The notes beneath the pieces were generated by a model. That model ran no database searches. It had not been told where the DNA came from and saw only the letters and a list, made by a program, of their open reading frames with translations. A stretch of DNA of 64,000 nucleotides from Colletes latitarsis (taxonomy: Eukaryota; Arthropoda; Insecta; Hymenoptera; Colletidae): the NCBI RefSeq assembly GCF_051014445.1, contig NW_027488370.1, positions 4,464,001 to 4,528,000 on the forward strand, in the 5' to 3' direction. Shown here piece after piece: positions 1 to 12,186 of this stretch (positions within the stretch are counted from its first letter, which is position 1; each line of letters starts with the position of its first letter). Both the position numbers and the translations under genes were made by a program.

Positions 1-420
1 TATCACGTAGTAATGTGGTAACACGCTGAAACAGTCAATTAAACCTGGTTTCGATCAATATTTTAGACGATAACGGAAGTTAGGTCTGGGCGAGGTCTAG
101 GATTTGCCCTCATCAGGCTCTTACTATCGCATATTTCTCATACTTCATGGCTAGATCCTGGGCTATTTCTGGATTGGATCACGTAGTAAAGTGGTGTCAC
201 ACTGAAACATTCAATGAAACCTGGTCTGGATGAATATTTTAGAGGATAACGCATCATAGGTCTGGGTTAGGTCTAAGATTTGCCCCCATCAGGCTCACAG
301 TTTCGCGTTTTTCACATACTTGTTGAACAGATCCTGGGTTTTTTCTGGTTTGGATCACGTAGTAATGTGTTTCCACACTGAAACAGACGATTAAACCTGG
401 TTTCGATCAATATTTTAGAG

Positions 421-1490
421 GATAACGCAAGTTAGGTCTGGGATAGGTCTGGGATTTGCCCTCATCAGACTCATACTTTCGCACACTTCACATACTCGTT
501 GAACAGATCCTGGGTTATTTTCTGGTTTGGATCACATAGTAATGTGGTGCCACACTGAAACAGTCGATTAAACCAGGTTTCGATCAATATTTTTGAGGAT
601 AACGCATGTTAGGTCTAGGTTAGGCATGGGATTTTCACTCATCAGACTCATACTTTCGCATTCTTCACATACTTGTTGAACGGATCCTGGGTTTTTTCTG
701 GTTTGGAACACGTCGTAATGTGGGTCCACACTGAAACAATCTATTAAACCTGGTCTTGATAAAAATTTTAGAGGATAACGCATGTTAGGTATGAGATAGG
801 TCTGGGATTTGCCCTCATCAGACTCATACTTTCGCACACTTCACATACTCGTTGAACAGATCCTGGGTTATTTTCTGGTTTGGATCACTACTAATGTGGT
901 ACCACGCTGAAACAGTCGATTAAACTAGGTTTTGATCAATATTTTTGAGGATAACGCATGTTAGGTCTAGGTTAGGCTTGGGATTTTCACTCATCAGACT
1001 CATACTTTCGCATTCTTCGCATACTTGTTGAACTGATCCTGGGTTTTTTCTGGTTTGGATCACGTAGTAATGTGGTTCCACACTGAAACAGTCGGTTAAA
1101 CCTAGTTTCGATCAATATTTTAGAGGATAACGCAAGTTAGGTCTGGGATAGGTCTGGGATTTGCCCTCATCAGACTCATACTTACGCACACTTCACATAC
1201 TCGTTGAGCAGATCCTGGGTTATTTTCTGGTTTGGATCACATAGTAATGTGGTACCAAACTGAAACAGTCGATTAAACCAGGTTTCGATCAATATTTTTG
1301 AGGATAACGCATGTTAGGTCTAGGTTAGGCCTGGGATTTTCACTCATCAGACTCATACTTTCGTATTCTTCACATACTTGTTGAACGGATCCTGGGTTTT
1401 TTCTGGTTTGGATCCCGTAGTAGTGTGGTACCACACTGAAACAGTCCATTAAACCTGGTTTCGCTCAATATTTTAGAGGATAACGCATGT
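421..1490. repeat. Dimeric higher-order segment (~353 bp period)
   Basis: Two family A subtypes alternate. One has 'ttgaggataacgcatg' with 'ggattttcactcatcag', near 590, 945 and 1298. The other has 'ggataggtctgggatttgcc' with 'cacacttcacatactcg', near 440, 795 and 1145. The ~353-bp spacing is two monomers plus the extra base of 'gggttattttctgg'. The alternation dissolves after about 1490. Confidence 0.75.
1422..1437. other. 16-bp perfect palindrome with central GGTACC
   Basis: AGTGTGGTACCACACT equals its own reverse complement. It occurs wherever a monomer reads 'cccgtagtagtgtggtacc' (many family A copies, for example near 3007, 3888, 5649, 8820 and 10407) and once in the diverged B zone at 52135-52150. 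The more common 'aatgtggtaccacactg' monomers keep a 14-bp version. Many B monomers reduce it to the GGTACC core by reading 'gcggtaccacacc'. Confidence 0.95.
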
Positions 1491-2354
1491 TAGGTCTAGG
1501 TTAGGTCTGGGATTTGCTCTCATCAGGCTCATTCTTTCGCATATTTCTCATACTTCATGGCTAGATCCTGGGCTGTTTCTGCATTGTATCACGTAGCAAT
1601 GTGGTACCACGCTGAAACAGTCAATTAAACCTGGTTTCGATCAATATTTTAAAGGATAACGCAAGTTAGGTCTGGGATAGGACTAGGATTTGCCCTCATC
1701 AGGCTCTTACTATCGCATATTTCTCATACTTCATGGCTAGATCCTGGGCTATTTCTGGATTGGATCACGTAGAAAAGTGGTACCACACTGAAACATTCAA
1801 TGAAGCCTGTTCTGGATAAATATTTTAGAGGATAACGCATCTTAGGTCAGGGTTAGGTCTAAGATTTGCCCTCATCAGGCTCGCAGTTTCGCGTTTTTCA
1901 CATACTTGTTAAACAGATCCTGGGTTGTTTCTGGTTTGGATCACGTAGTAATGTGGTACCACACTAAAACAGTCAATTAAACCTGGTTTCGATCAATATT
2001 TTAGAGGATAACGCAAGTTAGGTCTGGGATAGGTCTGGGATTAGCCCTCATCAGACTCATACTTTCGCACACTTCACATACTCGATGACAAGATCCTGGG
2101 TTTTTTTCTGGTTTGGATCACGTAGTAATGTGTTTCTACACTGAAACAGTCGATTAAACCTGGTTTCGATCAATATTTTTGAGGATAACGCATGTAAGGT
2201 CTAGTTTAGGCATGGGATTTTCACTCATCAGACTCATACTTTCGCATTCTTCACATACTTGTTGAACGGATCCTGGGGTTTTTCTGGTTTCGTTCACGTA
2301 GTAACGTGGTACCACACTGAAACATTCAATTAAACCTGGTCTTGATAAATATTT

Positions 2355-2530
2355 TAGAGGATAACGCATGTTAGGTCTGGGTTAGGTCTAGGATTTGCCC
2401 TCATCAGGCTCATACTTTCGCATATTTCTCATACTTCATGGCTAGATCCTGGGCTATTTCTGGATTGGATCACGTAGTAAAGTGGTACCACACTGAAACA
2501 TTCAATGAAACCTGGTCTGGATAAATATTT
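2355..2530 (+). repeat. Representative family A monomer (176 bp)
   Basis: This is one full monomer, with phase set arbitrarily at 'tagaggataacgc'. In order it shows: an 11-bp near-direct repeat (GTTAGGTCTGG then GTTAGGTCTAG, 2370-2391); 'tttgccctcatcaggctc'; a 'catactttcgcat...catacttc' segment; 'gatcctgggc' followed by a pyrimidine-rich run; 'ggatcacgtagtaa'; the KpnI-type core GGTACC inside GTGGTACCAC; 'actgaaaca'; and an AT-rich end ('aaatatttt'). Other family A subtypes differ in the middle third, for example 'ttcactcatcagactc', 'gcacacttcacatactcg' and 'ctcacagtttcgcg'. Confidence 0.93.
2370..2391 (+). repeat. 11-bp internal direct repeat in the monomer
   Basis: GTTAGGTCTGG (2370-2380) is followed directly by GTTAGGTCTAG (2381-2391), 10 of 11 bases identical. 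The same pair is visible, more or less degraded, in nearly every monomer: 'gttaggtctgg' + 'gataggtctgg' in other A subtypes, and 'gttatgtctgg' + 'gttaggtctgg' in B. Confidence 0.85.
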
Positions 2531-5500
2531 TAGAGGATAACGCATGTTAGGTCTGGGTTAGGTCTAAGATTTGCCCTCATCAGGCTCACAGTTTCGCGTT
2601 TTTCACATACTTGTTGAAAGGATCCTGGGTTTTTTCTGGTTTGGATCACGTAGCAATGTGGGACCACACTGAAACAGTCAATTAAACCTGGTTTCGACCA
2701 ATATTTTAGAGAATAATTCATGTTAGGTCTAGGTTAGGTCTGGGATTAGCTCACATCAGGCTCATTCTTTCGCATATTTCTCATACTTGATGGCTAGATC
2801 CTGGGCCTTTTCTGGATTGCATCACGTAGTAATGAAGTACAACACTGAAACAGTCAATTAAACCCGGTTTCCATCAATATTTTAGAGGACAACGCAAGTT
2901 AGGTCTGGGATAGGTCTGGGATTTGCCCTCATCAGGCTCATACTTCCGGGTTTTTCACATACTTGTTGAAGAGATCCTGGGTTTTTTCTGGTTTGGATCC
3001 CGTAGTAGTGTGGTACCACACTGAAACAGTCCATTAAACCTGGTTTCGCTCATTATTTTTGAGGATAACGCATGTTAGGTCTAGGTCAGGCCTGGGATTT
3101 TCACTCATCAGACTCATACTTTCGCATTCTTCACATACTTGTCGAACGGATTCTGGGGTTTTTCTGGTTTGGATCACGTAGTAATGTGGGACCACACTGA
3201 AACAATCAACTAAACCTGGTCTTGATAAATATTTTAGAGGATAACGCATGTTAGGTCTGGGTTAGGTCTAGGATTTGCCCTCATCAGGCTCATACTTTCG
3301 CATATTTCTCATACTTCATGGCTAGATCCTGGGCTATTTCTGGATTGGATCACGTAGTAAAGTGGTACCACACTGAAACATTCAATGAAACCTGGTCTGG
3401 ATAAATATTTTACAGGATAACGCATCTTAGGTCTGGGTTAGGTCTAAGATTTGCCCTCATCAGGCTCACAGTTTCGCGTCTTTCACATACTTGTTGAACG
3501 GATCCTGGGTTTTTTCTGGTTTGGATCACGTAGTAATGTGGGACCACACTGAAACAGTCGATTAAACCAGGTTTTGATCAATATTTTTGAGGATAACGCA
3601 TGTTAGGTCTAGGTTAGGCTTGGGATTTTCACTCATCAGACTCATACTTTCGCATTCTTCGCATACTTGTTGAACTGATCCTGGGTTTTTTCTGGTTTGG
3701 ATCACGTAGTAATGTGGTTCCACACTGAAACAGTCGGTTAAACCTAGTTTCGATCAATATTTTAGAGGATAACGCAAGTTAGGTCTGGGATAGGTCTGGG
3801 ATTTGCCCTCATCAGACTCATACTTACGCACACTTCACATACTCGTTGAGCAGATCCTGGGTTATTTTCTGGTTTGGATCCCGTAGTAGTGTGGTACCAC
3901 ACTGAAACAGTCCATTAAACCTGGTTTCGCTCATTATTTTAGAGGATAACGCATGTTAGGTCTAGGTCAGGCCTGGGATTTTCACTCATCAGACTCATAC
4001 TTTCGCATTCTTCACATACTTGTTGAACGGATCCTGAGGTTTTTCTGGTTTGGATCACGTAGTAATGTGGGACCACACTGAAGCAATCAATTAAACCTGG
4101 TCTTGATAAATATTTTAGAGGATAACGCATGTTAGGTCTGGGTTAGGTATAGGAATTGCCCTCGTCAGGCTCATACTTTCGCATATTTCTCATACTTCAT
4201 GGCTAGATCCTGGGCTATTTCTGGATTGGATCACGTAGTAATGTGGTACCACACTGAAACAGTCAATTAAACCTGGTTTCGCTCAATACTTTAGAGGATA
4301 ACGCAAGTTAGGTCTGGGATAGGTCTGGGATTTGCCCTCATCAGGCTCATACTTTCGCGTTTTTCACATACTTGTTGAACAGATCCTGGGCTATTTCTGG
4401 ATTGGATCACGTAGTAATGTGGTACCACACTGAAACTGTCAATTAAACCTGGTTTCGATCAATATTTTAGAGGATAACGCATCTTAGGTCTGGGTTAGGT
4501 CTAAGATTTGCCCTCATCAGGCTCACAGTTTCGCGTTTTTCACATACTTGTTGAACAGATCCTGGGTTTTTTTCTGGTTTGGATCACGTAGTAATGTGTT
4601 TCCACACTGAAACAGTCGACTAAACCTGGTTTCGATCAATATTTTAGAGGATAACGCAAGTTAGGTCTGGGATAGGTCTGGGATTTGCCCTCATCAGAAT
4701 CATACTTTCGCACACTTCACATACTCGTTGAACAGATCCTGGGTTATTTTCTGGTTTGGATCACATAGTAACGTGGTACCACACTGAAACAGTCGATTAA
4801 ACCAGGTTTCGATCAATATTTTTGAGGATAACGCATGTTAGGTCTAGGTTAGGCATGGGATTTTCACTCATCAGACTCATACTTTCGCATTCTTCACATA
4901 CTTGTTGAACGGATCCTGGGGTTTTTCTGGTTTGGATCACGTAGTAATGTGGGACCACACTGAAACAATCAATTAAACCTGGTCTTGATAAATATTTTAG
5001 AGGATAACGCATGTTAGGTCTGGGTTAGGTCTAGGATTTGCCCTCATCAGGCTCATACTTTCGCATATTTCTCATACTTCATGGCTAGATCCTGGGCTAT
5101 TTGTGGATTGGATCACGTAGTAAAGTGGTACCACCCTGAAACATTCAATGAAACCTGGTCTGGAGAAATATTTTAGAGGATAACGCATCTTAGGTCTGGG
5201 TTAGGACTAAGATTTGCCCTCATCAGGCTCACATTTTCGCGTTTTTCACATACTTGTTGAACGGATCCTGGGTTTTTTCTGGTTTGGATCCCGTAGTAGT
5301 TGTGGTACCACACTGAAACAGTCAATTAAACCTGGTTTCGACCAATATTTTAGAGAATAATTCATGTTAGGTCTAGGTTAGGTCTGGGATTTGCTCTCAT
5401 CAGGCTCATTCTTTTGCATATTTCTCATACTTGATGGCTAGATCCTGGGCTTTTTCTGGATTGCATCACGTAGTAATGAAGTACAACACTGAAACAGTCA

Positions 5501-6319
5501 ATTAAACCTGGTTTCCATCAATATTTTAGAGGACAACGCAAGTTAGGTCTGGGATAGGTCTGGGATTTGCCCTCATCAGGCTCATACTTTCGGGTTTTTC
5601 ACATACTTGTTGAACAGATCCTGGGTTTTTTCTGGTTTGGATCCCGTAGTAGTGTGGTACCACACTGAAACAGTCCATTAAACCTGGTTTCGCTCATTAT
5701 TTTAGAGGATAACGCATGTTAGGTCTAGGTCAGGCCTGGGATTTTCACTCATCAGACTCATACTTTCGCATTCTTCACATACTTGTTGAACGGATCCTGG
5801 GGTTTTTCTGGTTTGGATCACGTAGTAATGTGGGACCACACTGAAACAATCAATTAAACCTGGTCTTGATAAATATTTTAGAGGATAACGCATGTTAGGT
5901 CTGGGATAGGTCTGGGATTTGCCCTCATCAGGCTCACAGTTTCGCGTTTTTCACATACTTGTTGAACGGATCCTGGGTTTTTTCTGGTTTGGATCACGTA
6001 GTAATGTGGGACCACACTGAAACAGTCCATTAAACCTGGTTTCGCTCATTATTTTAGAGGATAACGCATGTTAGGTCTAGGTCAGGCCTGGGATTTTCAC
6101 TCATCAGACTCATACTTTCGCATTCTTCACATACTTGTTGAACGGATCCTAGGGTTTTTCTGGTTTGGATCACGTAGTAATGTGGGACCACACTGAAACA
6201 ATCAATTAAACCTGGTCTTGATAAATATTTTAGAGGATAACGCATGTTAGGTCTGTGTTAGGTCTAGGATTTGCCCTCGTCAGGCTCATACTTTCGCATA
6301 TTTCTGATACTTCATGGCT

Positions 6320-8370
6320 AGATCCTGGGCTATTTCTGGATTGGATCACGTAGTAATGTGGTACCACACTGAAACTGTCAATTAAACCTGGTTTCGATCA
6401 ATATTTTAGAGGATAACGCATCTTAGTTCTGGGTTAGGTCTAAGATTTGCCCTCATCAGGCTCACAGTTTCGCGTTTTTCACATACTTGTTGAACAGATC
6501 CTGGGTTTTTTCTGGTTTGGATCACGTAGTAATGTGGTACCACACTCAAACAGTGAATTAAACCTGGTTTCGATCAATATTTTAGAGGATAACGCAAGTT
6601 AGGTCTGGGATAGTTCTGGGATTTGCCCTCATCAGAATCATACTTTCGCACACTTCACATACTCGTTGAATAGATCCTGGGTTATTTTCTGGTTTGGATC
6701 ACATAGTAATGTGGTACCACACTGAAACAGTCGATTAAACCAGGTTTCGATCAATATTTTTGAGGATAACGCATGTTAGGTCTAGGTTAGGCATGGGATT
6801 TTAACTCATCAGACTCATTCTTTCGCATTCTTCACATACTTGTTGAACGGATCCAGGGTTTTTTCTGGTTTGGAACACGTCGTAATGTGGGTCCACACTT
6901 GAAACAATCAATTAAAACTGGTCTTGATAAATATTTTAGAGGATAACGCATGTTAGGTCTGGGATAGGTCTGGGATTTGCCATCATCAGACTCCTACTTT
7001 CGCACACTTCACGTACTCGTTGAACAGATCCTGGGTTATTTTCTAGCTGGGATCAGTAGTAATGTGGTACCACTCTGAGACATTCGATTAAACCAGGTTT
7101 TGATCAATATTTTTGAGGATAACACATGTTAGGTCTAGGTTAGGCTTGGGATTTTCACTCATCAGACTCGTACTTTCGCATTCTTCACATACTTGTTGAA
7201 CGGATCCTGGGGTTTTTCTGGTTTGGTTCACGTAGTAACGTGGTACCACACTGAAAGATTCAATTAAACCTGGTCTTGATAAATATTTTAGAGGATAACG
7301 CATGTTAGGTCTGGGTTAGGTCTAGGATTTGCCCTCATCAGGCTCATACTTTCCCATATTTCTCATACTTCATGGCTAGATCCTGGGCTATTTCTGGATT
7401 CGATCACGTAGTAAAGTGGTACCACACTGAAACATTCAATGAAACCTGGTCTGGATAAATATTTTAGAGGATAACGCATCTTAGGTCTGGGTTAGGTCTA
7501 AGATTTGCCCTCATCAGGCTCACATTTTCGCGTTTTTCACATACTTGTTGAACGGATCCTGGGCTATTTCTGAGTTGGATCACGTAGTAAAGTGGTACCA
7601 CACTGAAACAGTCAATTAAACCTGGTTTCCATCAATATTTTAGAGGACAACGCAAGTTAGGTCTGGCATAGGTCTGGGATTTGCCCTCATCAGGCTCATA
7701 CTTTCGGGTTTTTCACATACTTGTTGAACAGATCCTGGGTTTTTTCTGGTTTGGATCACGTAGTAATGTGGTTCCACACTGCAACAGTCGATTAAACCTG
7801 GTTTCGATCAATATTTTAGAGGATAACGCAAGTTAGGTCTGGGATAGGTCTGGGGTTCGCCCTCATCAGGCTCATACTTTCGCGTTTTTCACATACTAGT
7901 TGAACAGATCCTGGGTTTTTTCTGGTTTGGATCCCGTAGTAGTGTCGTACCACACTGAAACAGTCCATTAAACCTGGCTTCGCCCAATATTTTAGAGGAT
8001 AACGCATGCTAGGTCTAGGTCAGGCCTGGTTTTTTCACTCATCAGACTCATACTTTCGCATTCTTCACATACTTGTTGAACGGATCCTGGGTTTTTTCTG
8101 GTTTGGGTCACGTAGTAATGAGGTACCACACTGAAACCGTCCATTAAACCTGGTCTTGATAAATATTTTAGAGGACAACGCAAGTTAGGTCTAGGTAAGG
8201 CCTGAGATTTTCACTGATCAGACTCATACATTCGCATTCTTCACATACTTGTTGAACGGACCCTGGGTTTTTTCCGGTTTGGATCACGTAGTAATGTGGG
8301 ACCACACTGAAGCAATCAATTAAACCTGGTCTTGATAAATATTTTAGAGGATAACGCATGTTAGGTCTGG
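6320..8370. repeat. Segmental duplication copy 1 (2.05 kb)
   Basis: This matches 21646-23696 at a constant offset of 15326 bp. Shared rare variants are 'cttagttctgggttagg', 'gtccacacttgaaac' (extra T), 'ttctagctgggatcagtag', 'cactctgagacattcg', 'cacatactagttgaac', 'gtgtcgtaccacac' and 'gaacggaccctggg'. The two copies differ at few positions. The copies part near 8370, where copy 1 reads 'gggataggtctggg' and copy 2 reads 'gggttaggtctagg'. Confidence 0.85.
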
Positions 8371-8660
8371 GATAGGTCTGGGATTTGCCCTCATCAGGCT
8401 CACAGTTTCGCGTTTTTCACATACTTGTTGAACGGATCCTGGGTTGCTTCTGGTTTGGATCACGTAGTAATGTGGGACCACACTGAAACAGTCAATTAAA
8501 CCTGGTTTCGACCAATATTTTAGAGAATAATTCATGTTAGGTCTAGGTTAGGTCTGGGATTTGCTCTCATCAGGCTCATTCTTTTGCATATTTCTCATAC
8601 TTGATGGCTAGATCCTGGGCTTTTTCTGGATTGCATCACGTAGTAATGAAGTACAACACT

Positions 8661-11600
8661 GAAACAGTCAATTAAACCTGGTTTCCATCAATATTTTAGA
8701 GGACAACGCAAGTTAGGTCTGGGATAGGTCTGGGATTTGCCCTCATCAGGCTCATACTTTCGGGTTTTTCACATACTTGTTGAACAGATCCTGGGTTTTT
8801 TCTGGTTTGGATCCCGTAGTAGTGTGGTACCACACTGAAACAGTCCATTAAACCTGGTTTCGCTCATTATTTTAGAGGATAACGCATGTTAGGTCTAGGT
8901 CAGGCCTGGGATTTTCACTCATCAGACTCATACTTTCGCATTCTTCACATACTTGTTGAACGGATCCTAGGGTTTTTCTGGTTTGGATCACGTAGTAATG
9001 TGGGACCACAATGAAACAATCAATTAAACCTGGTCTTGATAAATATTTTAGAGGATAACGCATGTTAGGTCTGTGTTAGGTCTAGGATTTGCCCTCGTCA
9101 GGCTCATACTTTCGCATATTTCTGATACTTCATGGCTAGATCCTGGGCTATTTCTGGATTGGATCACGTAGTAATGTGGTACCACACTGAAACTGTCAAT
9201 TAAACCTGGTTTCGATCAATATTTTAGAGGATAACGCAAGTTAGGTCTGGGATAGGTCTGGGATTTGCCCTCACCAGGCTCATACTTTCGCGTTTTTCAC
9301 ATACTTGTTGAACAGATCCTGGGCTATTTCTGGATTGGATCACGTAGTAATGTGGTACCACACTGAAACTGTCAATTAAACCTGGTTTCGATCAATATTT
9401 TAGAGGATAACGCATCTTAGGTCTGGGTTAGGACTAAGATTTGCCCTCATCAGGCTCACAGTTTCGCGTTTTTCACATACTTGTTGAACAGATCCTGGGT
9501 TTTTTCTGGTTTGGATCACGTAGTAATGTGGTACCACACTAAAACAGTGAATTAAACCTGGTTTCGATCAATATTTTAGAGGATAACGCAAGTTAGGTCT
9601 GGGATAGGTCTGGGATTAGCCCTCATCAGACTCATACTTTCGCACACTTCACATACTCGATGACAAGATCCTGGGTTTTTTTCTGGTTTGGATCACGTAG
9701 TAATGTGTTTCCACACTGAAACAGTCGATTAAACCTGGTTTCGATCAATATTTTAGAGGATAACGCAAGTTAGGTCTGGGATAGGTCTGGGATTTGCCCT
9801 CATCAGAATCATACTTTCGCACACTTCACATACTCGTTGAATAGATCCTGGGTTATTTTCTGGTTTGGATCACATCGTAATGTGGTACCACACTGAAACA
9901 GTCGATTAAACCATGTTTCGATCAATATTTTTGAGGATAACGCATGTTAGGTCTTGGTTAGGCATGGGATTTTAACTCATCAGACTCATTCTTTCGCATT
10001 CTTCACATACATGTTGAACGGATCCAGGGTTTTTTCTGGTTTGGAACACGTCGTAATGTGGGTCCACACTTGAAACAATCAATTAAAACTGGTCTTGATA
10101 AATATTTTAGAGGATAACGCATGTTAGGTCTGGGTTAGGTCTAGGATTTGCCCTCATCAGGCTCATACTTTCGCATATTTCTCATACTTCATGGCTAGAT
10201 CCTGGGCTATTTCTGGATTGGATCACGTAGTAAAGTGGTACCACACTGAAACATTCAATGAAACCTGGTCTGGATAAATATTTTAGAGGATAACGCATCT
10301 TAGGTCTGGGTTAGGTCTAAGATTTGCCCTCATTAGGCTCACATTTTCGCGTTTTTCACATACTTGTTGAACGGATCCTGGGTTTTTTCTGGTTTGGATC
10401 CCGTAGTAGTGTGGTACCACACTGAAACAGTCCATTAAACCTGGTTTCGCTCATTATTTTAGAGGATAACGCATGTTAGGTCTAGGTCAGGCCTGGGATT
10501 TTCAATCATCAGACTCATACTTTCGCATTCTTCACATACTTGTTGAACGGATCCTGGGGTTTTTCTGGATTGCATCACGTAGTAATGAAGTACAACACTG
10601 AAACAGTCAATTAAACCTGGTTTCCATCAATATTTTAGAGGACAACGCAAGTTAGGTCTGGGATAGGTCTGGGATTTGCCCTCATCAGGCTCATACTTTC
10701 GGGTTTTTCACATACTTGTTGAACAGATCCTGGGTTTTTCCTGGTTTGGATCCCGTAGTAGTGTGGTACCACACTGAAACAGTCCATTAAACCTGGTTTC
10801 GCTCATTATTTTAGAGGATAACGCATGTTAGGTCTAGGTCAGGCCTGGGATTTTCACTCATCAGACTCATACTTTCGCATTCTTCACATACTTGTTGAAC
10901 GGATCCTAGGGTTTTTCTGGTTTGGATCACGTAGTAATGTGGGACCACAATGAAACAATCAATTAAACCTGGTCTTGATAAATATTTTAGAGGATAACGC
11001 ATGTTAGGTCTGTGTTAGGTCTAGGATTTGCCCTCGTCAGGCTCATACTTTCGCATATTTCTGATACTTCATGGCTAGATCCTGGGCTATTTCTGGATTG
11101 GATCACGTAGTAATGTGGTACCACACTGAAACTGTCAATTAAACCTGGTTTCGATCAATATTTTAGAGGATAACGCAAGTTAGGTCTGGGATAGGTCTGG
11201 GATTTGCCCTCACCAGGCTCATACTTTCGCGTTTTTCACATACTTGTTGAACAGATCCTGGGCTATTTCTGGATTGGATCACGTAGTAATGTGGTACCAC
11301 ACTGAAACTGTCAATTAAACCTGGTTTCGATCAATATTTTAGAGGATAACGCATCTTAGTTCTGGGTTAGGTCTAAGATTTGCCCTCATCAGGCTCACAG
11401 TTTCGCGTTTTTCACATACTTGTTGAACAGATCCTGGGTTTTTTCTGGTTTGGATCACGTAGTAATGTGGTACCACACTAAAACAGTGAATTAAACCTGG
11501 TTTCGATCAATATTTTAGAGGATAACGCAAGTTAGGTCTGGGATAGGTCTGGGATTAGCCCTCATCAGACTCATACTTTCGCACACTTCACATACTCGAT

Positions 11601-12186
11601 GACAAGATCCTGGGTTTTTTTCTGGTTTGGATCACGTAGTAATGTGTTTCCACACTGAAACAGTCGATTAAACCTGGTTTCGATCAATATTTTAGAGGAT
11701 AACGCAAGTTAGGTCTGGGATAGGTCTGGGATTTGCCCTCATCAGAATCATACTTTCGCACACTTCACATACTCGTTGAATAGATCCTGGGTTATTTTCT
11801 GGTTTGGATCACATAGTAATGTGGTACCACACTGAAACAGTCGATTAAACCATGTTTCGATCAATATTTTTGAGGATAACGCATGTTAGGTCTTGGTTAG
11901 GCATGGGATTTTAACTCATCAGACTCATTCTTTCGCATTCTTCACATACATGTTGAACGGATCCAGGGTTTTTTCTGGTTTGGAACACGTCGTAATGTGG
12001 GTCCACACTTGAAACAATCAATTAAAACTGGTCTTGATAAATATTTTAGAGGATAACGCATGTTAGGTCTGGGTTAGGTCTAGGATTTGCCCTCATCAGG
12101 CTCATACTTTCGCATATTTCTCATACTTCATGGCTAGATCCTGGGCTATTTCTGGATTGGATCACGTAGTAAAGTGGTACCACACT
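8661..12186. repeat. 3526-bp HOR (20-mer), copy 1
   Basis: This aligns with 12187-15712 at offset 3526. Internally it holds two related sub-units: 1939 bp (11 monomers plus 3 bases, 8661-10599) and 1587 bp (9 monomers plus 3 bases, 10600-12186). The extra 3 bases are 'gggttattttctgg', 'gggtttttttctgg' and 'cacacttgaaac', each one base longer than usual. The marker 'ccacaatgaaacaatc' appears near 9003 and 10942. The 1587-bp sub-unit lacks the two monomers present near 10245-10596 of the longer one. Confidence 0.85.

Larger units (their letters stand above)
2160..5900. repeat. Loose 5-monomer periodicity (~881 bp), diverged
   Basis: The 'ggattttcactcatcagactc' subtype recurs near 2215, 3097, 3977, 4858 and 5740, about 881 bp apart. 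It is usually followed by the 'catatttctcatacttcatgg' subtype, but monomers three to five of the unit differ between copies. I read this as an older 5-mer HOR that is being rearranged. The next recurrence, near 6090, comes after only 352 bp, which fits loss of three monomers. Confidence 0.6.

Noticed and set aside
2379..2386. Telomere-like GGGTTAGG octamer in family A monomers
   Set aside because: It comes from the 11-bp subrepeat 'gttaggtctgg' and appears once per monomer, never as a tandem TTAGGG or TTAGG tract.
568..9063. Repeated minus-strand open frames of 63-89 codons in family A (translations beginning MRYPLKYLSRPGL...)
   Set aside because: They occur once per monomer at one fixed phase and end soon after crossing into the next monomer, because 176 is not a multiple of 3. 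They vary exactly as the satellite varies and stop at ordinary variant positions. No gene context or longer frame exists.
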